DNA of 40,737 bases from Arthrobacter sp. (GTDB lineage: Bacteria; Actinomycetota; Actinomycetes; Actinomycetales; Micrococcaceae): the NCBI RefSeq assembly GCF_031179385.1, contig NZ_JAPSHV010000012.1, forward strand, positions 1 to 40,737, given 5' to 3'. The first letter of the stretch is position 1. Each line of letters begins with the position of its first letter. This document shows positions 32,523-40,737 of this stretch, in pieces. Under the pieces are notes generated by a model that searched no databases, was not told where the DNA came from, and worked only from the letters and a program-made list of their open reading frames with translations. The translations under genes and the position numbers were made by a program.

Positions 32523-34082
32523 ATGGTGCGCGGTGACGGAAAGCTTTCCCACGATCTTCTCCCCGGCGAAAAAGGACCCCAGGATGCCTGTGGCGTCTTC
32601 GGCGTGTGGGCCCCCGGCGAGGAAGTCGCCAAACTGACGTATTACGGGCTGTACGCCCTGCAGCACCGCGGCCAGGAGTCCGCGGGCATCGCCACGAGCG
32701 ACGGCACCCGCATCAACGTCTACAAGGACATGGGGCTGGTCTCGCAGGTCTTCGACGAAGCCACCCTGAACACCCTCACCGGTCACATCTCGGTCGGTCA
32801 TTGCCGCTACTCCACCACCGGCTCCTCCAATTGGGCGAACGCACAGCCCACGCTGGGCGCCACCGCCGTCGGCACCGTAGCCCTTGCCCACAACGGAAAC
32901 CTCACCAACTCCGCCGACCTCTACCAGATGATCCTCGACCGCCAGGGCAAGCCTCGCAGCGGCGAGATGGCACAGGGCAATACTTCGGACACCGCCCTGG
33001 TCACCACCCTGCTGGCCGGCGATGACGGCCGGTCACTGGAAGACACCGCCATGGACCTGCTGCCTACCATCGAGGGCGCGTTCTGCTTCGTGTTCATGGA
33101 TGAGGGCACGCTCTATGCCGCACGCGATGCCTACGGAGTTCGCCCGCTGGTGCTCGGCCGCCTGGAGCGCGGCTGGGTTGTTGCCTCCGAGCAGGCGGCA
33201 CTCGCCACGGTAGGTGCCAGCTTCATCCGTGAGATCGAGCCCGGCGAGTTCATCGCCATCGATGAAAGCGGCGTACGCTCCCGCCGTTTCGCCCAGACAA
33301 CATCGGCCGGCTGCGTTTTCGAGTACGTCTACCTCGCCCGCCCCGACGCCGCGATCGCGGGCCGCTCGGTGTATGACTCCCGCGTGGAGATGGGCCGCCA
33401 GCTCGCCCGGGAGAACCAGGCAGAGGCCGACGTCGTCATCCCCGTCCCTGAATCCGGTACCCCGGCCGCCGTCGGTTTCGCGGAAGAGTCCGGCATCCCG
33501 TTCGCGCACGGATTCGTGAAGAACGCCTACGTGGGGCGCACCTTCATCCAGCCCAGCCAGACGCTGCGCCAGTTGGGCATCCGGTTGAAGCTCAATGCGC
33601 TGGAATCGGTGATCCGCGGCAAGCGGATTGTCGTGGTCGACGATTCCATTGTTCGCGGCAATACCCAGCGCGCCGTCGTCCGTATGCTGCGTGAGGCCGG
33701 TGCGGCCGAGGTACACGTCAAAATTTCTTCGCCGCCGGTACGCTGGCCCTGTTTCTACGGCATCGACTTCGCGTCCCGCGCGGAGCTGATCGCCAACGGC
33801 GCTGCCGTCGACGAGATCAGCAAGTCCATCGGCGCTGACAGCCTCGCCTACATCTCCGAAGACGGCATGATCGAAGCCACCAGGCAGCCTCGGGAGCGGC
33901 TCTGCACCGCGTGCTTCACGGGCAACTACCCAATCGAACTGCCCGAGGAAGACCGGCGCGGCAAGAACCTTCTCGAGCGGGTCGATCCCGCGGAGAAGCC
34001 CGGAGCGACCGGGTGCGATCCGGGTCCCGGCAGTGAACTCGAAACCCTTCTGACCGAAGCTGACAAGAAAGAGCGGGTATGA
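32523..34082 (+). CDS. purF: Amidophosphoribosyltransferase
   Basis: First committed step of purine synthesis: PRPP and glutamine give phosphoribosylamine. The 519-residue protein carries a 22-residue propeptide before Cys23 (DACGVFGVW), the expected N-terminal nucleophile after self-cleavage. The glutaminase domain follows, then the phosphoribosyltransferase domain with the PRPP loop RIVVVDDSIVRGNT. Four cysteines at the Bacillus-type 4Fe-4S positions are present (AGCVFEY, WPCFYG and the pair in RLCTACFTG), so this is the iron-sulfur form, which is oxygen-sensitive in Bacillus. The stop overlaps the purM start (ATGA). GGAG lies very close to the ATG, and GAGAAT six bases upstream could instead be a -10 element. 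Confidence 0.96.
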   Translation: MVRGDGKLSHDLLPGEKGPQDACGVFGVWAPGEEVAKLTYYGLYALQHRGQESAGIATSDGTRINVYKDMGLVSQVFDEATLNTLTGHISVGHCRYSTTGSSNWANAQPTLGATAVGTVALAHNGNLTNSADLYQMILDRQGKPRSGEMAQGNTSDTALVTTLLAGDDGRSLEDTAMDLLPTIEGAFCFVFMDEGTLYAARDAYGVRPLVLGRLERGWVVASEQAALATVGASFIREIEPGEFIAIDESGVRSRRFAQTTSAGCVFEYVYLARPDAAIAGRSVYDSRVEMGRQLARENQAEADVVIPVPESGTPAAVGFAEESGIPFAHGFVKNAYVGRTFIQPSQTLRQLGIRLKLNALESVIRGKRIVVVDDSIVRGNTQRAVVRMLREAGAAEVHVKISSPPVRWPCFYGIDFASRAELIANGAAVDEISKSIGADSLAYISEDGMIEATRQPRERLCTACFTGNYPIELPEEDRRGKNLLERVDPAEKPGATGCDPGPGSELETLLTEADKKERV

Positions 34083-35206
34083 CCTCTTCTGACCCCATCA
34101 CCTATGCAAGCGCCGGAGTAGACGTCGAAGCCGGCGACCGGGCGGTGGAGCTCATGAAGGACGCCATCAAGGCGACCCACTCCGCCAATGTGGTGGGCGG
34201 CGTCGGAGGTTTCGCAGGGCTCTATGACGTCTCCAAGCTGCTGACCTACCGCAAGCCACTGCTTGCCACCTCCACGGACGGCGTGGGAACCAAGGTTGCC
34301 ATCGCGCAGGCCATGGACATCCACGACACCATCGGCTTCGACCTCGTGGGCATGGTGGTGGACGACATCGTGGTGGTCGGTGCAGAGCCCCTCTACATGA
34401 CCGACTACATCGCCTGCGGCAAGGTCGTTCCCGAACGCATCGCCGCGATTGTGCGCGGTATCGCTTCGGCCTGTTCGGTCGCCGGCACGGCCCTGGTCGG
34501 TGGGGAGACCGCAGAGCATCCGGGCCTCCTGGGCGAACACGAGTACGACGTCGCCGGTGCCGCCACGGGCGTGGTGGAAGCGGACGCCCTGCTCGGCCCG
34601 GACCGCGTTCAGGAGGGGGACGTCATCATCGGCATGGCTTCCTCCGGCCTGCACTCAAACGGCTACTCACTGGTCCGACGCGTCATCAACCAGGCCGGCT
34701 GGGCGCTTGACCGGCAGGTGTCCGAGCTCGGCCGCACGCTCGGCGAGGAACTCCTTGAGCCGACGCGCGTGTATGCCTCCGACTGCCTGGATTTGGCCCG
34801 TGCCTTCCCCCTCGATTCCGACGGCGCCGTGCACGGCTTCAGCCACGTCACCGGCGGTGGCCTCGCTGCTAACCTTGCCCGGGTGCTTCCCCGGGGGCTT
34901 GAGGCGACCGTGGATCGTTCCACCTGGTCCCTCCCGCCCGTCTTCAGTCTGGTCTCCGAACTCGGCAGCGTTCCGCTGCCGGACCTGGAGCGGACGCTGA
35001 ACCTCGGCGTCGGGATGGTTGCGGTGGTCTCCGCTGCCGGCGCTGACGACGCCGTCGCTCGGCTCAATGAGCGTGGCGTCCCGTCCTGGGTCATGGGCCA
35101 GGTTGGAAGCGCGTCCGGCGAGAGCACCGATGGCCCGGACTATGTGCAGGGCGCCAAGGGCGTTGACGGCGGCGCGGTACGGCTGGTCGGCGCGTACGCC
35201 TCCTAG
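34079..35206 (+). CDS. purM: Phosphoribosylformylglycinamidine cyclo-ligase (AIR synthetase)
   Basis: Closes the imidazole ring: FGAM and ATP give AIR, the fifth step of purine synthesis. The 375-residue protein opens with the PurM signature YASAGVDVEAGDRAVE, followed by STDGVGTKVAIA, DDIVVVGAEPLYMTDYIA and GGETAEHPG around the ATP site. The ATG overlaps the last bases of purF (ATGA), so both are made from one transcript by coupled translation. A very long hairpin starts 11 bases after the stop and should end the transcript. Confidence 0.96.
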   Translation: MTSSDPITYASAGVDVEAGDRAVELMKDAIKATHSANVVGGVGGFAGLYDVSKLLTYRKPLLATSTDGVGTKVAIAQAMDIHDTIGFDLVGMVVDDIVVVGAEPLYMTDYIACGKVVPERIAAIVRGIASACSVAGTALVGGETAEHPGLLGEHEYDVAGAATGVVEADALLGPDRVQEGDVIIGMASSGLHSNGYSLVRRVINQAGWALDRQVSELGRTLGEELLEPTRVYASDCLDLARAFPLDSDGAVHGFSHVTGGGLAANLARVLPRGLEATVDRSTWSLPPVFSLVSELGSVPLPDLERTLNLGVGMVAVVSAAGADDAVARLNERGVPSWVMGQVGSASGESTDGPDYVQGAKGVDGGAVRLVGAYAS

Positions 35207-35216
35207 GTTCAACACG

Positions 35217-35284
35217 CAAAAGTGCCGGGAAGGTGCAGAATCGTGGGGATCAACCCACGATCCTGCACCTTACCGGCACTTTTG
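35217..35284 (+). terminator. Long terminator hairpin after purM
   Basis: A 31-base arm (35217-35247) pairs with 35254-35284 around a 6-base loop, with two mismatches. The right arm ends in CACTTTTGG, giving a short U-tract. It begins with CAAAAG on the left, so it could also stop leftward transcription from DUF3073. Confidence 0.9.
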
Positions 35285-35327
35285 GCTCAACGGTTCGCTG
35301 TCAGGTGTGCTGACCGCGGGCACAACA

Positions 35328-35369
35328 AGAACCAGCGGCCTGACAAAGTATGTCCTGGCCGCTGGTTCT
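35328..35369 (-). terminator. Terminator hairpin after the DUF3073 gene
   Basis: Arms 35328-35340 and 35357-35369 are exact 13-base complements; inside the loop GACA (35342-35345) can pair further with TGTC. On the minus strand it is followed by TTGTTGTG, moderately U-rich. It lies about 40 bases after the DUF3073 stop. Confidence 0.8.
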
Positions 35370-35409
35370 CAACGTATTAAGCGAGCGCTCAGCTCTGCGA
35401 GAAGGGGAA

Positions 35410-35637
35410 TTAACCGATACGGCGAGTGCCGCCGTCGTCCTCTTCATCATCAAACTGGTCTGCGTATTTATCCTCGTACGCCGAATAATCCGGCTCAACC
35501 GGATCATCATGGCGTGAGGCGCGACTACCGGGGCCTGTGAGCTCACGCTGCAGCGCCGAGTAGTCTGTGGCCGGGCTGAAGTACTTCATGTCCCGTGCCT
35601 GCTTGGTGGCTTTCGCCTTCTGACGGCCGCGCCCCAT
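35410..35637 (-). CDS. DUF3073 family protein, 75 aa
   Basis: A small actinobacterial protein of unknown function. The N-terminus is basic and conserved (MGRGRQKAKATKQARDMKYF), followed by STATDYSALQ-like ATDYSALQREL, then an acidic tail with YADQFDDEEDD. The charge split suggests nucleic-acid or protein binding at the basic end, which is a guess. I start at the ATG at 35637, preceded by AAAGGGGG in the mRNA; the longer frame to 35766 lacks family resemblance. It diverges from the septum-domain gene. Confidence 0.88.
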   Translation of the reverse strand: MGRGRQKAKATKQARDMKYFSPATDYSALQRELTGPGSRASRHDDPVEPDYSAYEDKYADQFDDEEDDGGTRRIG

Positions 35638-35855
35638 GGCGTGACCCCCTTTTGTGCGTCGATCCGGAGGTGGTCGCTTTGGCCTTGGAAATAAAGGTGG
35701 AGCGAGGCCCCGGAGTATCCGGTCAATGTGTCGTACGTATAGATTACATGGTTTCTCAGGCACCAACGCCCGGACCGCCCGCGCGGTTCCCGCAACATGT
35801 CACAGGATCGGCGCACGCCATGCGGGAAAGTACCATTGTTGGCTAGAGTCGTGGG
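35638..35855. promoter_or_regulatory. Divergent region between DUF3073 and the septum-domain gene
   Basis: About 220 bases without a recognisable gene. It holds an AT-richer segment around 35735-35760 (GTACGTATAGATTACATGG), the likeliest place for the DUF3073 promoter, and TAGAGT at 35844-35849 facing right. No operator is recognised. Confidence 0.35.
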
Positions 35856-35918
35856 GTGATTTGGACCAGATGTCAGCCCACCGCAGTGGTGGGCACGCGA
35901 GGGGGCAGTTCTCTATGA
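35856..35918 (+). CDS. Possible 20-codon leader ORF coupled to the septum-domain gene
   Basis: A GTG at 35856 opens a 20-residue frame, MIWTRCQPTAVVGTRGGSSL, whose TGA stop (35916-35918) overlaps the ATG of the next gene (ATGA). TAGAGT lies six bases before the GTG, the same spacing as before other probable leaderless genes here. A small hairpin (GCCCACC 35876-35882 with GGTGGGC 35888-35894) lies within it. The ORF is short and could be chance. Confidence 0.3.
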   Translation: MIWTRCQPTAVVGTRGGSSL

Positions 35919-37399
35919 GCGATCAGCCGGACAAGCCGGAGGACGGCGATTCCGCACCGGGTGAGCCGCCGGTACCGGAGCCGGAACTGCTCAAGGCCGA
36001 GGAGGTCCGCCTCTCCGACCCCGATGTGTCCGACGACGCCGTCGAGCCGACCCTCAGCACCTCCGCCGATGAGGTCCGCCTGACCGAACCTTCCCTTGGG
36101 GCGGCCGAGATCAGCGACGACGCCGCCGAAGCCGCCTCCCTGGACGAAGCCGCAGCTGAGGCCGAGTCTGTTGCCAGGGAAGCCGAAAACGTCGGCACCC
36201 TGATCAGTGGCCCTCGACCCGCCAATGACCCGGCTGAGGCTGCGGCACCAGCGGGCACTGCACCCGCCGGCGGCGCTGCGGGCGATGCTGCCGGGGATGC
36301 GGCGCGCGAGCCGCAGGAGTCGGCCGAGCCAACACCCCTCGTCGCACCAAACGTTCCCGTGCCGCACGATTCCGCACCAGAGGCAGCCACAGACGGGGAG
36401 GGCTCAGACGTGGCACACGGTTCGAGCGACGCTTCCGACGCCGCCGAGACCCCCGCCGATGACACCGCCGGCCAGGGGCTGACGAGCTATGCCGCGGGCG
36501 ACGCACCCACCTGGATCGGGCAGAACGCCGATCAGTCCCGCTGGGATGAGCTGTTCCAGGTCGGGCAGTCCCCAGCCGCGGGAGAACCGGCCCATCCGGA
36601 TGCTCCCTCGGATCCCGACGATACGTCCGAACCGGAGACGCCCCCCGAAGCCGAGAAGCTTGAGCCGGAGGGGCCCCCATCGGCCGCTGCTCCCGACGCA
36701 CCCTGGACGTCAGCCGCTCCGGACGCACGCTGGGCAGCTCCTACCCCGCCTCCCTCCGAGCACGCCCCGGGAATGGCGGCATCGCCGGTTGGCGGACCCT
36801 ACGGTCTTCCGCCCGCCGGCCCGGACGAGGCCGCGCCTACCCGCATCCGTGCGCGATCCGCGAGAAGCGCTCCCCGCCGATCCAACCGGAAGTTGTTGAT
36901 TACTCTCGGTGTGGTCGGCCTTGCGGTGTTAGCCCTGCTGATCTTCGCCATCATGAACATCGTCAATGCGCTGCGGTCCGATGACCCGGGCGCCGAGGCA
37001 TCCTCCAGCACCACCCCAGGCGCTGACGGAATCATTGCCGAGAACATCTCACCGCTTGACCTTGAGTCGGGCGCCTGCGTTCTCGGTTTTGACTCGGCGG
37101 ATGTCAGTGCGGACGTCACGACCGTCACCTGCACCACCCCCCATAACGCCCAGCTGCTCGCGACCACCAGCCTGCCTGATGATGCGGACTTCCCCGGGGA
37201 AGCCGCACTGAATGCGAGCGGCGATGAACTGTGCAACTCGGTGCCGATCGACCAGAACGCGGCGGCAGATTTCCCGAACCTCACGCTCACCCAGGTCACT
37301 CCCACCACGGGCACCTGGGCGGACGGTGACCGGCGTATCGACTGCTTCGTGGTATCTGACGAGGGGAACGTCATCACGGACAGTCTCCTCGCGGAGTAG
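35915..37399 (+). CDS. Single-pass membrane protein with septum-formation domain
   Basis: A 494-residue protein. The first 310 residues are a disordered, acidic, Ala/Pro/Glu-rich region with a few recurring units such as EEVRLSDP and DEVRLTEP. A basic stretch (RSARSAPRRSNRK) and one membrane span (about 326-349, LLITLGVVGLAVLALLIFAI) follow. The outside domain of about 130 residues has four cysteines (GACVLGF, TCTTPH, ELCNSV, DCFVV), and its C...C-x-x-PHxAQ pattern fits the septum formation domain (PF13845). The cysteines probably form two disulfides. I use the ATG at 35915, preceded by GAGGGGG; the frame is open to 35654 without protein-like features. A role at the division site is inferred from the domain name only. 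Confidence 0.8.
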   Translation: MSDQPDKPEDGDSAPGEPPVPEPELLKAEEVRLSDPDVSDDAVEPTLSTSADEVRLTEPSLGAAEISDDAAEAASLDEAAAEAESVAREAENVGTLISGPRPANDPAEAAAPAGTAPAGGAAGDAAGDAAREPQESAEPTPLVAPNVPVPHDSAPEAATDGEGSDVAHGSSDASDAAETPADDTAGQGLTSYAAGDAPTWIGQNADQSRWDELFQVGQSPAAGEPAHPDAPSDPDDTSEPETPPEAEKLEPEGPPSAAAPDAPWTSAAPDARWAAPTPPPSEHAPGMAASPVGGPYGLPPAGPDEAAPTRIRARSARSAPRRSNRKLLITLGVVGLAVLALLIFAIMNIVNALRSDDPGAEASSSTTPGADGIIAENISPLDLESGACVLGFDSADVSADVTTVTCTTPHNAQLLATTSLPDDADFPGEAALNASGDELCNSVPIDQNAAADFPNLTLTQVTPTTGTWADGDRRIDCFVVSDEGNVITDSLLAE

Positions 37400-37425
37400 C
37401 CCCTTATGGGCCGCTCCGCGAGGAG
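37385..37425. terminator. Bidirectional terminator between the septum-domain gene and clpB
   Basis: Arms 37385-37396 and 37414-37425 are exact 12-base complements. The loop contains a second short stem (GCCC/GGGC). The left arm includes the last codons of the septum-domain gene. It lies between convergent genes. Confidence 0.8.
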
Positions 37426-37430
37426 TCCGG

Positions 37431-40028
37431 CTACGCGGTGACGGTTGCCACAGCGAGGCCTTCTGTGCTGTCAGCGGCCCGATCAACGCGCACCTTGTCG
37501 CCGTCGTTGATTGCGCCGGACAGCAAACCTCGGGCAAGGCGGTCTCCGATCTCACGCTGGACCAGTCGGCGAAGCGGCCGGGCGCCGTACGCCGGATCGA
37601 AACCGGTGAGCGCAAGCCACTCCCGCGCGGCGTCCGTGACGTCGAGCGTGAGCCGGCGCTCCTGGAGTCGGGCGGCAAGGGACTGTACCTGCAGGTCCAC
37701 GATCCGTGAGAGCTCCTCAATGCTCAGCGCATCGAACATGATGACGTCGTCGAGCCGGTTGAGGAACTCGGGCTTGAAGCTGACGTTCACCACCGACATG
37801 ACCGCATCCCTGCGGGCAGACTCGTCCAGCGTCGGGTCGACCAGGAACTGGGATCCGAGGTTGGACGTCATCACGAGGATGACGTTGCGGAAGTCCACGG
37901 TCCGGCCCTGGCCATCGGTGAGCCGACCGTCGTCGAGCACCTGCAGGAGGATGTCAAAAGCCTCTGGATGCGCCTTCTCGACCTCATCAAGCAGCACCAC
38001 GCTGTACGGACGGCGCCTCACCGCCTCTGTGAGCTGACCGCCTTCCTCGTACCCGACGTAGCCGGGAGGTGCACCCACCAGCCGCGCCACTGCATGCTTC
38101 TCCGAGTACTCCGACATATCGATGCGGATCATGGCGCGCTCATCATCGAACAGGAAGTCCGCGAGCGCCTTGGCAAGCTCGGTCTTGCCGACGCCGGTGG
38201 GGCCAAGGAACAGGAAGGAACCGGTGGGTCGGTCCGGATCCGAGATACCTGCGCGGGCACGCCGGACGGCGTCGGAGACGGACGCTACTGCCTTCTTCTG
38301 GCCGATCAGGCGGTTTCCGAGGTTCTCCTCCATGTGCAGCAGCTTCTGGCTCTCGCCCTGCAGCATCCGGCCGGCAGGAATGCCCGTCCACGCCGAGATG
38401 ACCTCCGCGATGTCCGACGCGGTGACCTCTTCCGCGACCATCAGCTCGGGTGAATCAGCAGATCCTTGCTCCTCAGCCTGGGCGGCCTCGAGCTCGCGCT
38501 GCACGTGCGGGATCTCGCCGTAGAGAATGCGGGAAGCTGTCTCCAGGTCACCATCACGCTGTGCCCGGTCAGCCTGCGAGCGCAGCTCATCCAGCGACGC
38601 CTTCAGGTCGCCCACCCGGTTCAGACCAGCCTTCTCCGCCTCCCAGCGCGCGTTCAGCGCGGCAAGCTGTTCCTTGCGGTCAGCCATGTCGGCGCGCAGC
38701 GCCTCAAGGCGCTCCACGGACGCTTCATCGGTTTCCCCTTCGAGGGCCAACTCTTCCATGGTCAACCGGTCGACGGCGCGGCGTAGCTGGTCGATCTCCT
38801 CCGGCGCGGAGTCAATCTCCATCCGCAGCCGGGACGCGGCCTCGTCCACCAGGTCGATTGCCTTGTCCGGGAGCTGCCGCCCGGTGATGTAGCGGTTGGA
38901 CAGTGTGGCTGCGGCCACGAGTGCCGAGTCGGCGATGGATACCTTGTGGTGGGCCTCGTAGCGCTCCTTGAGCCCACGGAGAATGCCAATGGTGTCCTGA
39001 ACGCTGGGCTCCCCGACATAAACCTGCTGGAACCGGCGTTCCAGCGCCGCGTCCTTTTCGATGTTCTCGCGGTACTCGTCGAGGGTCGTAGCGCCGATCA
39101 GGCGCAGCTCGCCGCGGGCGAGCATGGGCTTGAGCATGTTACCGGCGTCCATGGAGCCCTCCGAGGCGCCGGCACCGACGACGGTGTGCAGCTCATCGAT
39201 GAAGGTGACGATCTGACCGTTGGACGCCTTGATCTCCTCAAGCACTGCCTTGAGCCGTTCCTCGAATTCGCCGCGGTACTTGGCTCCCGCAATCATCGAG
39301 CCGAGATCCAGGCTGATGAGGGTCTTCCCGCGCAGGGACTCCGGCACATCCCCGGCGACCATGCGCTGGGCGAGGCCCTCCACGACGGCGGTCTTACCGA
39401 CACCGGGTTCACCGATCAGCACAGGGTTGTTCTTGGTACGGCGCGAGAGCACCTGCACCACGCGCCGGATTTCCGTGTCGCGGCCGATCACCGGATCCAG
39501 CTTGCCGGAGCGGGCGATCTCGGTCAGGTCCACGCCAAACTTCTCCAAAGCCTGGAAGGTGTTCTCCGGATCGGGGCTGGTGACCCGCCGGTCCCCCCGC
39601 ACTCCGGGAAGCGCGGCGAGGAGCGCCTCGCGGGAGGCACCTTCCTCACGCAGGATCCTGCCTGCGGCACCTGAATCAGCGGCGATGCCGAGCAGGAGGT
39701 GTTCGGTGGAGACGTAGGAATCGCCCAGCGACTCGGCCTCTTGCTGCGCGGCGGTAATCACCTGCAGCATAGGCCGCGAGAACTGGGCCTGAGCCACGGA
39801 AGAACCCGACGACGACGGAAGCGCCTTGATCGCCGCGCTTGCCTTAACGCTCACGCTGTCCGCGCTGACACCTGTTGCCGACAGCAGAGCCACGGCAACG
39901 CCGTCACGCTGGTCCATCAGCGCTTTCAGCGTATGGGCCGGCTCCACCTGGGGGTTGCCCGCGGTGGAGGCATTCATGGCGGAAGCGGACAGGGCTTCCT
40001 GGCTTTTGGTGGTGAATTTGGTGTCCAT
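37431..40028 (-). CDS. clpB: ATP-dependent disaggregase ClpB
   Basis: Hexameric AAA+ chaperone that pulls proteins out of aggregates with DnaK. The 865-residue protein has the N-terminal double Clp repeat (from [15 protein letters not shown]), AAA domain 1 with Walker [14 protein letters not shown] and Walker B VTFIDELH, and the coiled-coil middle domain (about 405-530) characteristic of ClpB. AAA domain 2 has Walker [14 protein letters not shown] and Walker [13 protein letters not shown]. There is no ClpP-binding loop, as expected. GGGAGG in the mRNA (40034-40039) lies five bases before the ATG. An HspR-type inverted repeat overlaps the promoter region. Confidence 0.97.
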   Translation of the reverse strand: MDTKFTTKSQEALSASAMNASTAGNPQVEPAHTLKALMDQRDGVAVALLSATGVSADSVSVKASAAIKALPSSSGSSVAQAQFSRPMLQVITAAQQEAESLGDSYVSTEHLLLGIAADSGAAGRILREEGASREALLAALPGVRGDRRVTSPDPENTFQALEKFGVDLTEIARSGKLDPVIGRDTEIRRVVQVLSRRTKNNPVLIGEPGVGKTAVVEGLAQRMVAGDVPESLRGKTLISLDLGSMIAGAKYRGEFEERLKAVLEEIKASNGQIVTFIDELHTVVGAGASEGSMDAGNMLKPMLARGELRLIGATTLDEYRENIEKDAALERRFQQVYVGEPSVQDTIGILRGLKERYEAHHKVSIADSALVAAATLSNRYITGRQLPDKAIDLVDEAASRLRMEIDSAPEEIDQLRRAVDRLTMEELALEGETDEASVERLEALRADMADRKEQLAALNARWEAEKAGLNRVGDLKASLDELRSQADRAQRDGDLETASRILYGEIPHVQRELEAAQAEEQGSADSPELMVAEEVTASDIAEVISAWTGIPAGRMLQGESQKLLHMEENLGNRLIGQKKAVASVSDAVRRARAGISDPDRPTGSFLFLGPTGVGKTELAKALADFLFDDERAMIRIDMSEYSEKHAVARLVGAPPGYVGYEEGGQLTEAVRRRPYSVVLLDEVEKAHPEAFDILLQVLDDGRLTDGQGRTVDFRNVILVMTSNLGSQFLVDPTLDESARRDAVMSVVNVSFKPEFLNRLDDVIMFDALSIEELSRIVDLQVQSLAARLQERRLTLDVTDAAREWLALTGFDPAYGARPLRRLVQREIGDRLARGLLSGAINDGDKVRVDRAADSTEGLAVATVTA

Positions 40029-40076
40029 GCTGGCCTCCCTGCAGTGGAATGACGACTAACAGCGGAATTTGTGATT

Positions 40077-40101
40077 AAGTTGAGTGTACTACGCTCAACT
40101 T
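40077..40101 (-). promoter_or_regulatory. HspR-binding (HAIR) element upstream of clpB
   Basis: AAGTTGAG at 40077-40084 and CTCAACTT at 40094-40101 form a perfect 8-bp inverted repeat with a 9-base spacer. The core TTGAGT-N7-GCTCAA matches the HAIR consensus CTTGAGT-N7-ACTCAAG closely. HspR represses clpB and dnaK operons in actinobacteria and releases them on heat shock. Confidence 0.85.
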
Positions 40102-40164
40102 TAGTCCTGTAGGCAGCCTGGCTGTTTTTCACTTCAGGCGAACCTGAGCATGCCGCGGTGGGGC

Positions 40165-40737
40165 TCAGGCTTCCCTGCCTTTCGACACCCAGTTCGGATC
40201 AGCGCTTCGCTCCCCCACCACGAGGTCGGCGGCCGCGTCCAGCACGTCACAGTCAGATTCAGAAAGCGTGATCGAGGCGGCGCCCACGTTCTCGTCGATG
40301 CGCTCCGGCCTGCGGGTGCCGGGAATCGGCACCACGGGCAAACCAAACTTCGAGCCCTGCACTGCCAGCCAGGCGAGCGCCACCTGGGCGGCGGTGGCAC
40401 CCGCTGCGGCGGCCACCGACTGCACAGCTTCCACCACCGCGGCATTGGCCTGCAGGGCGTCTGCGCTGAACCTGGGCACCCGATGGCGGAAGTCACCCTC
40501 GGACAACGACTGCGCCTGCACGGTCCCGGTCAGGAAACCCCGGCCAAGCGGCGAGTAGGGCACGAATCCGACACCTAGTTCGGCGGCTGCGGGCACCACG
40601 CGTCCTTCAACATCCCGGCTCCAGATCGACCACTCGCTCTGCACGGCGGCAATGGGATGGACAGCATGGGCAGCGGCAAGTTCGTCCGCGGTGACCTCGG
40701 ACAGGCCGAGGAAACGCACCTTGCCGGCGGCCACGAG
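40165..40737 (-). CDS. Aldo/keto reductase, C-terminal part
   Basis: An NADPH-dependent oxidoreductase of the aldo/keto reductase superfamily cut off by the window edge; about 190 C-terminal residues are visible. They include the barrel strand [29 protein letters not shown], the loop [15 protein letters not shown] and the coenzyme-binding [17 protein letters not shown]. The catalytic Asp, Tyr, Lys and His lie in the missing half. The sequence pattern is that of the AKR13-like group. The gene ends about 60 bases from the clpB HAIR element and points towards clpB, so it is not part of a divergent pair. Confidence 0.92.
   Translation of the reverse strand, partial: LVAAGKVRFLGLSEVTADELAAAHAVHPIAAVQSEWSIWSRDVEGRVVPAAAELGVGFVPYSPLGRGFLTGTVQAQSLSEGDFRHRVPRFSADALQANAAVVEAVQSVAAAAGATAAQVALAWLAVQGSKFGLPVVPIPGTRRPERIDENVGAASITLSESDCDVLDAAADLVVGERSADPNWVSKGREA

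Noticed and set aside
1-40737. Prophage, insertion sequence, toxin-antitoxin or defence island
   Set aside because: All gaps and frames were read; no transposase, integrase, terminal inverted repeats or defence-type domains were recognised, and gene content is core metabolism and envelope functions.

Overview
The window looks like chromosomal core sequence from a high-GC Gram-positive bacterium, most likely an actinobacterium of the Arthrobacter/Micrococcaceae type. The signs are a Crp/GlxR-family regulator, a MarP-type membrane protease, a PonA2-like penicillin-binding protein, a DUF3073 protein, a sterol-carrier-like protein, a septum-formation-domain protein and a clpB gene under an HspR-type inverted repeat. 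The genus is an inference. I see no prophage, insertion sequence, CRISPR array or rRNA.

Layout. 1-863: the 3' end of an actinobacterial family-A DNA polymerase. 943-4210: a SRPBCC protein, then a leftward operon of an unknown membrane protein, endonuclease III and a CoA-type NUDIX hydrolase. 4393-8458: acs behind two Crp-like sites, a metabolite:H+ symporter and aroQ. 8463-14014: a fused DppD-DppF ATPase gene facing the dppA-dppB-dppC operon, with a shared terminator between them. 14193-21243: marP and crp diverge, followed by an atypical NUDIX gene, ridA, a 52-aa gene, ponA2 and a metallophosphoesterase. 21360-25054: a two-gene heterodimeric ABC exporter. 25160-25276: tRNA-Pro(CGG) and its terminator. 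25334-35206: purine genes purD-purC (left) and purF-purM (right) flank a membrane molybdoenzyme, an asparaginase, a sterol-carrier protein and two membrane proteins. 35410-40737: DUF3073, a septum-domain protein, clpB and the end of an aldo/keto reductase.

How it fits together. From about 4 to 21 kb the gene content closely matches the Mycobacterium tuberculosis block dpp-acs-marP-NUDIX-nth-crp-ridA-ponA2-metallophosphoesterase (about Rv3663c-Rv3683), but reordered. The crp product may act on the acs promoter in the same window. Purine synthesis steps 1 (purF), 2 (purD), 5 (purM) and the SAICAR step (purC) are present. Many genes overlap by ATGA or TGATG, suggesting translational coupling, and several others carry a -10-like hexamer 6-8 bases before the start codon, suggesting leaderless mRNAs.

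I found no clearly new multi-gene defence or mobile system. The observations most worth checking are the internal twin-arginine motif after four membrane spans in the molybdoenzyme, a possible 20-codon leaderless leader ORF coupled to the septum-domain gene, the tandem Crp-like sites at acs, and a repeated 11-base word that forms part of two terminators.
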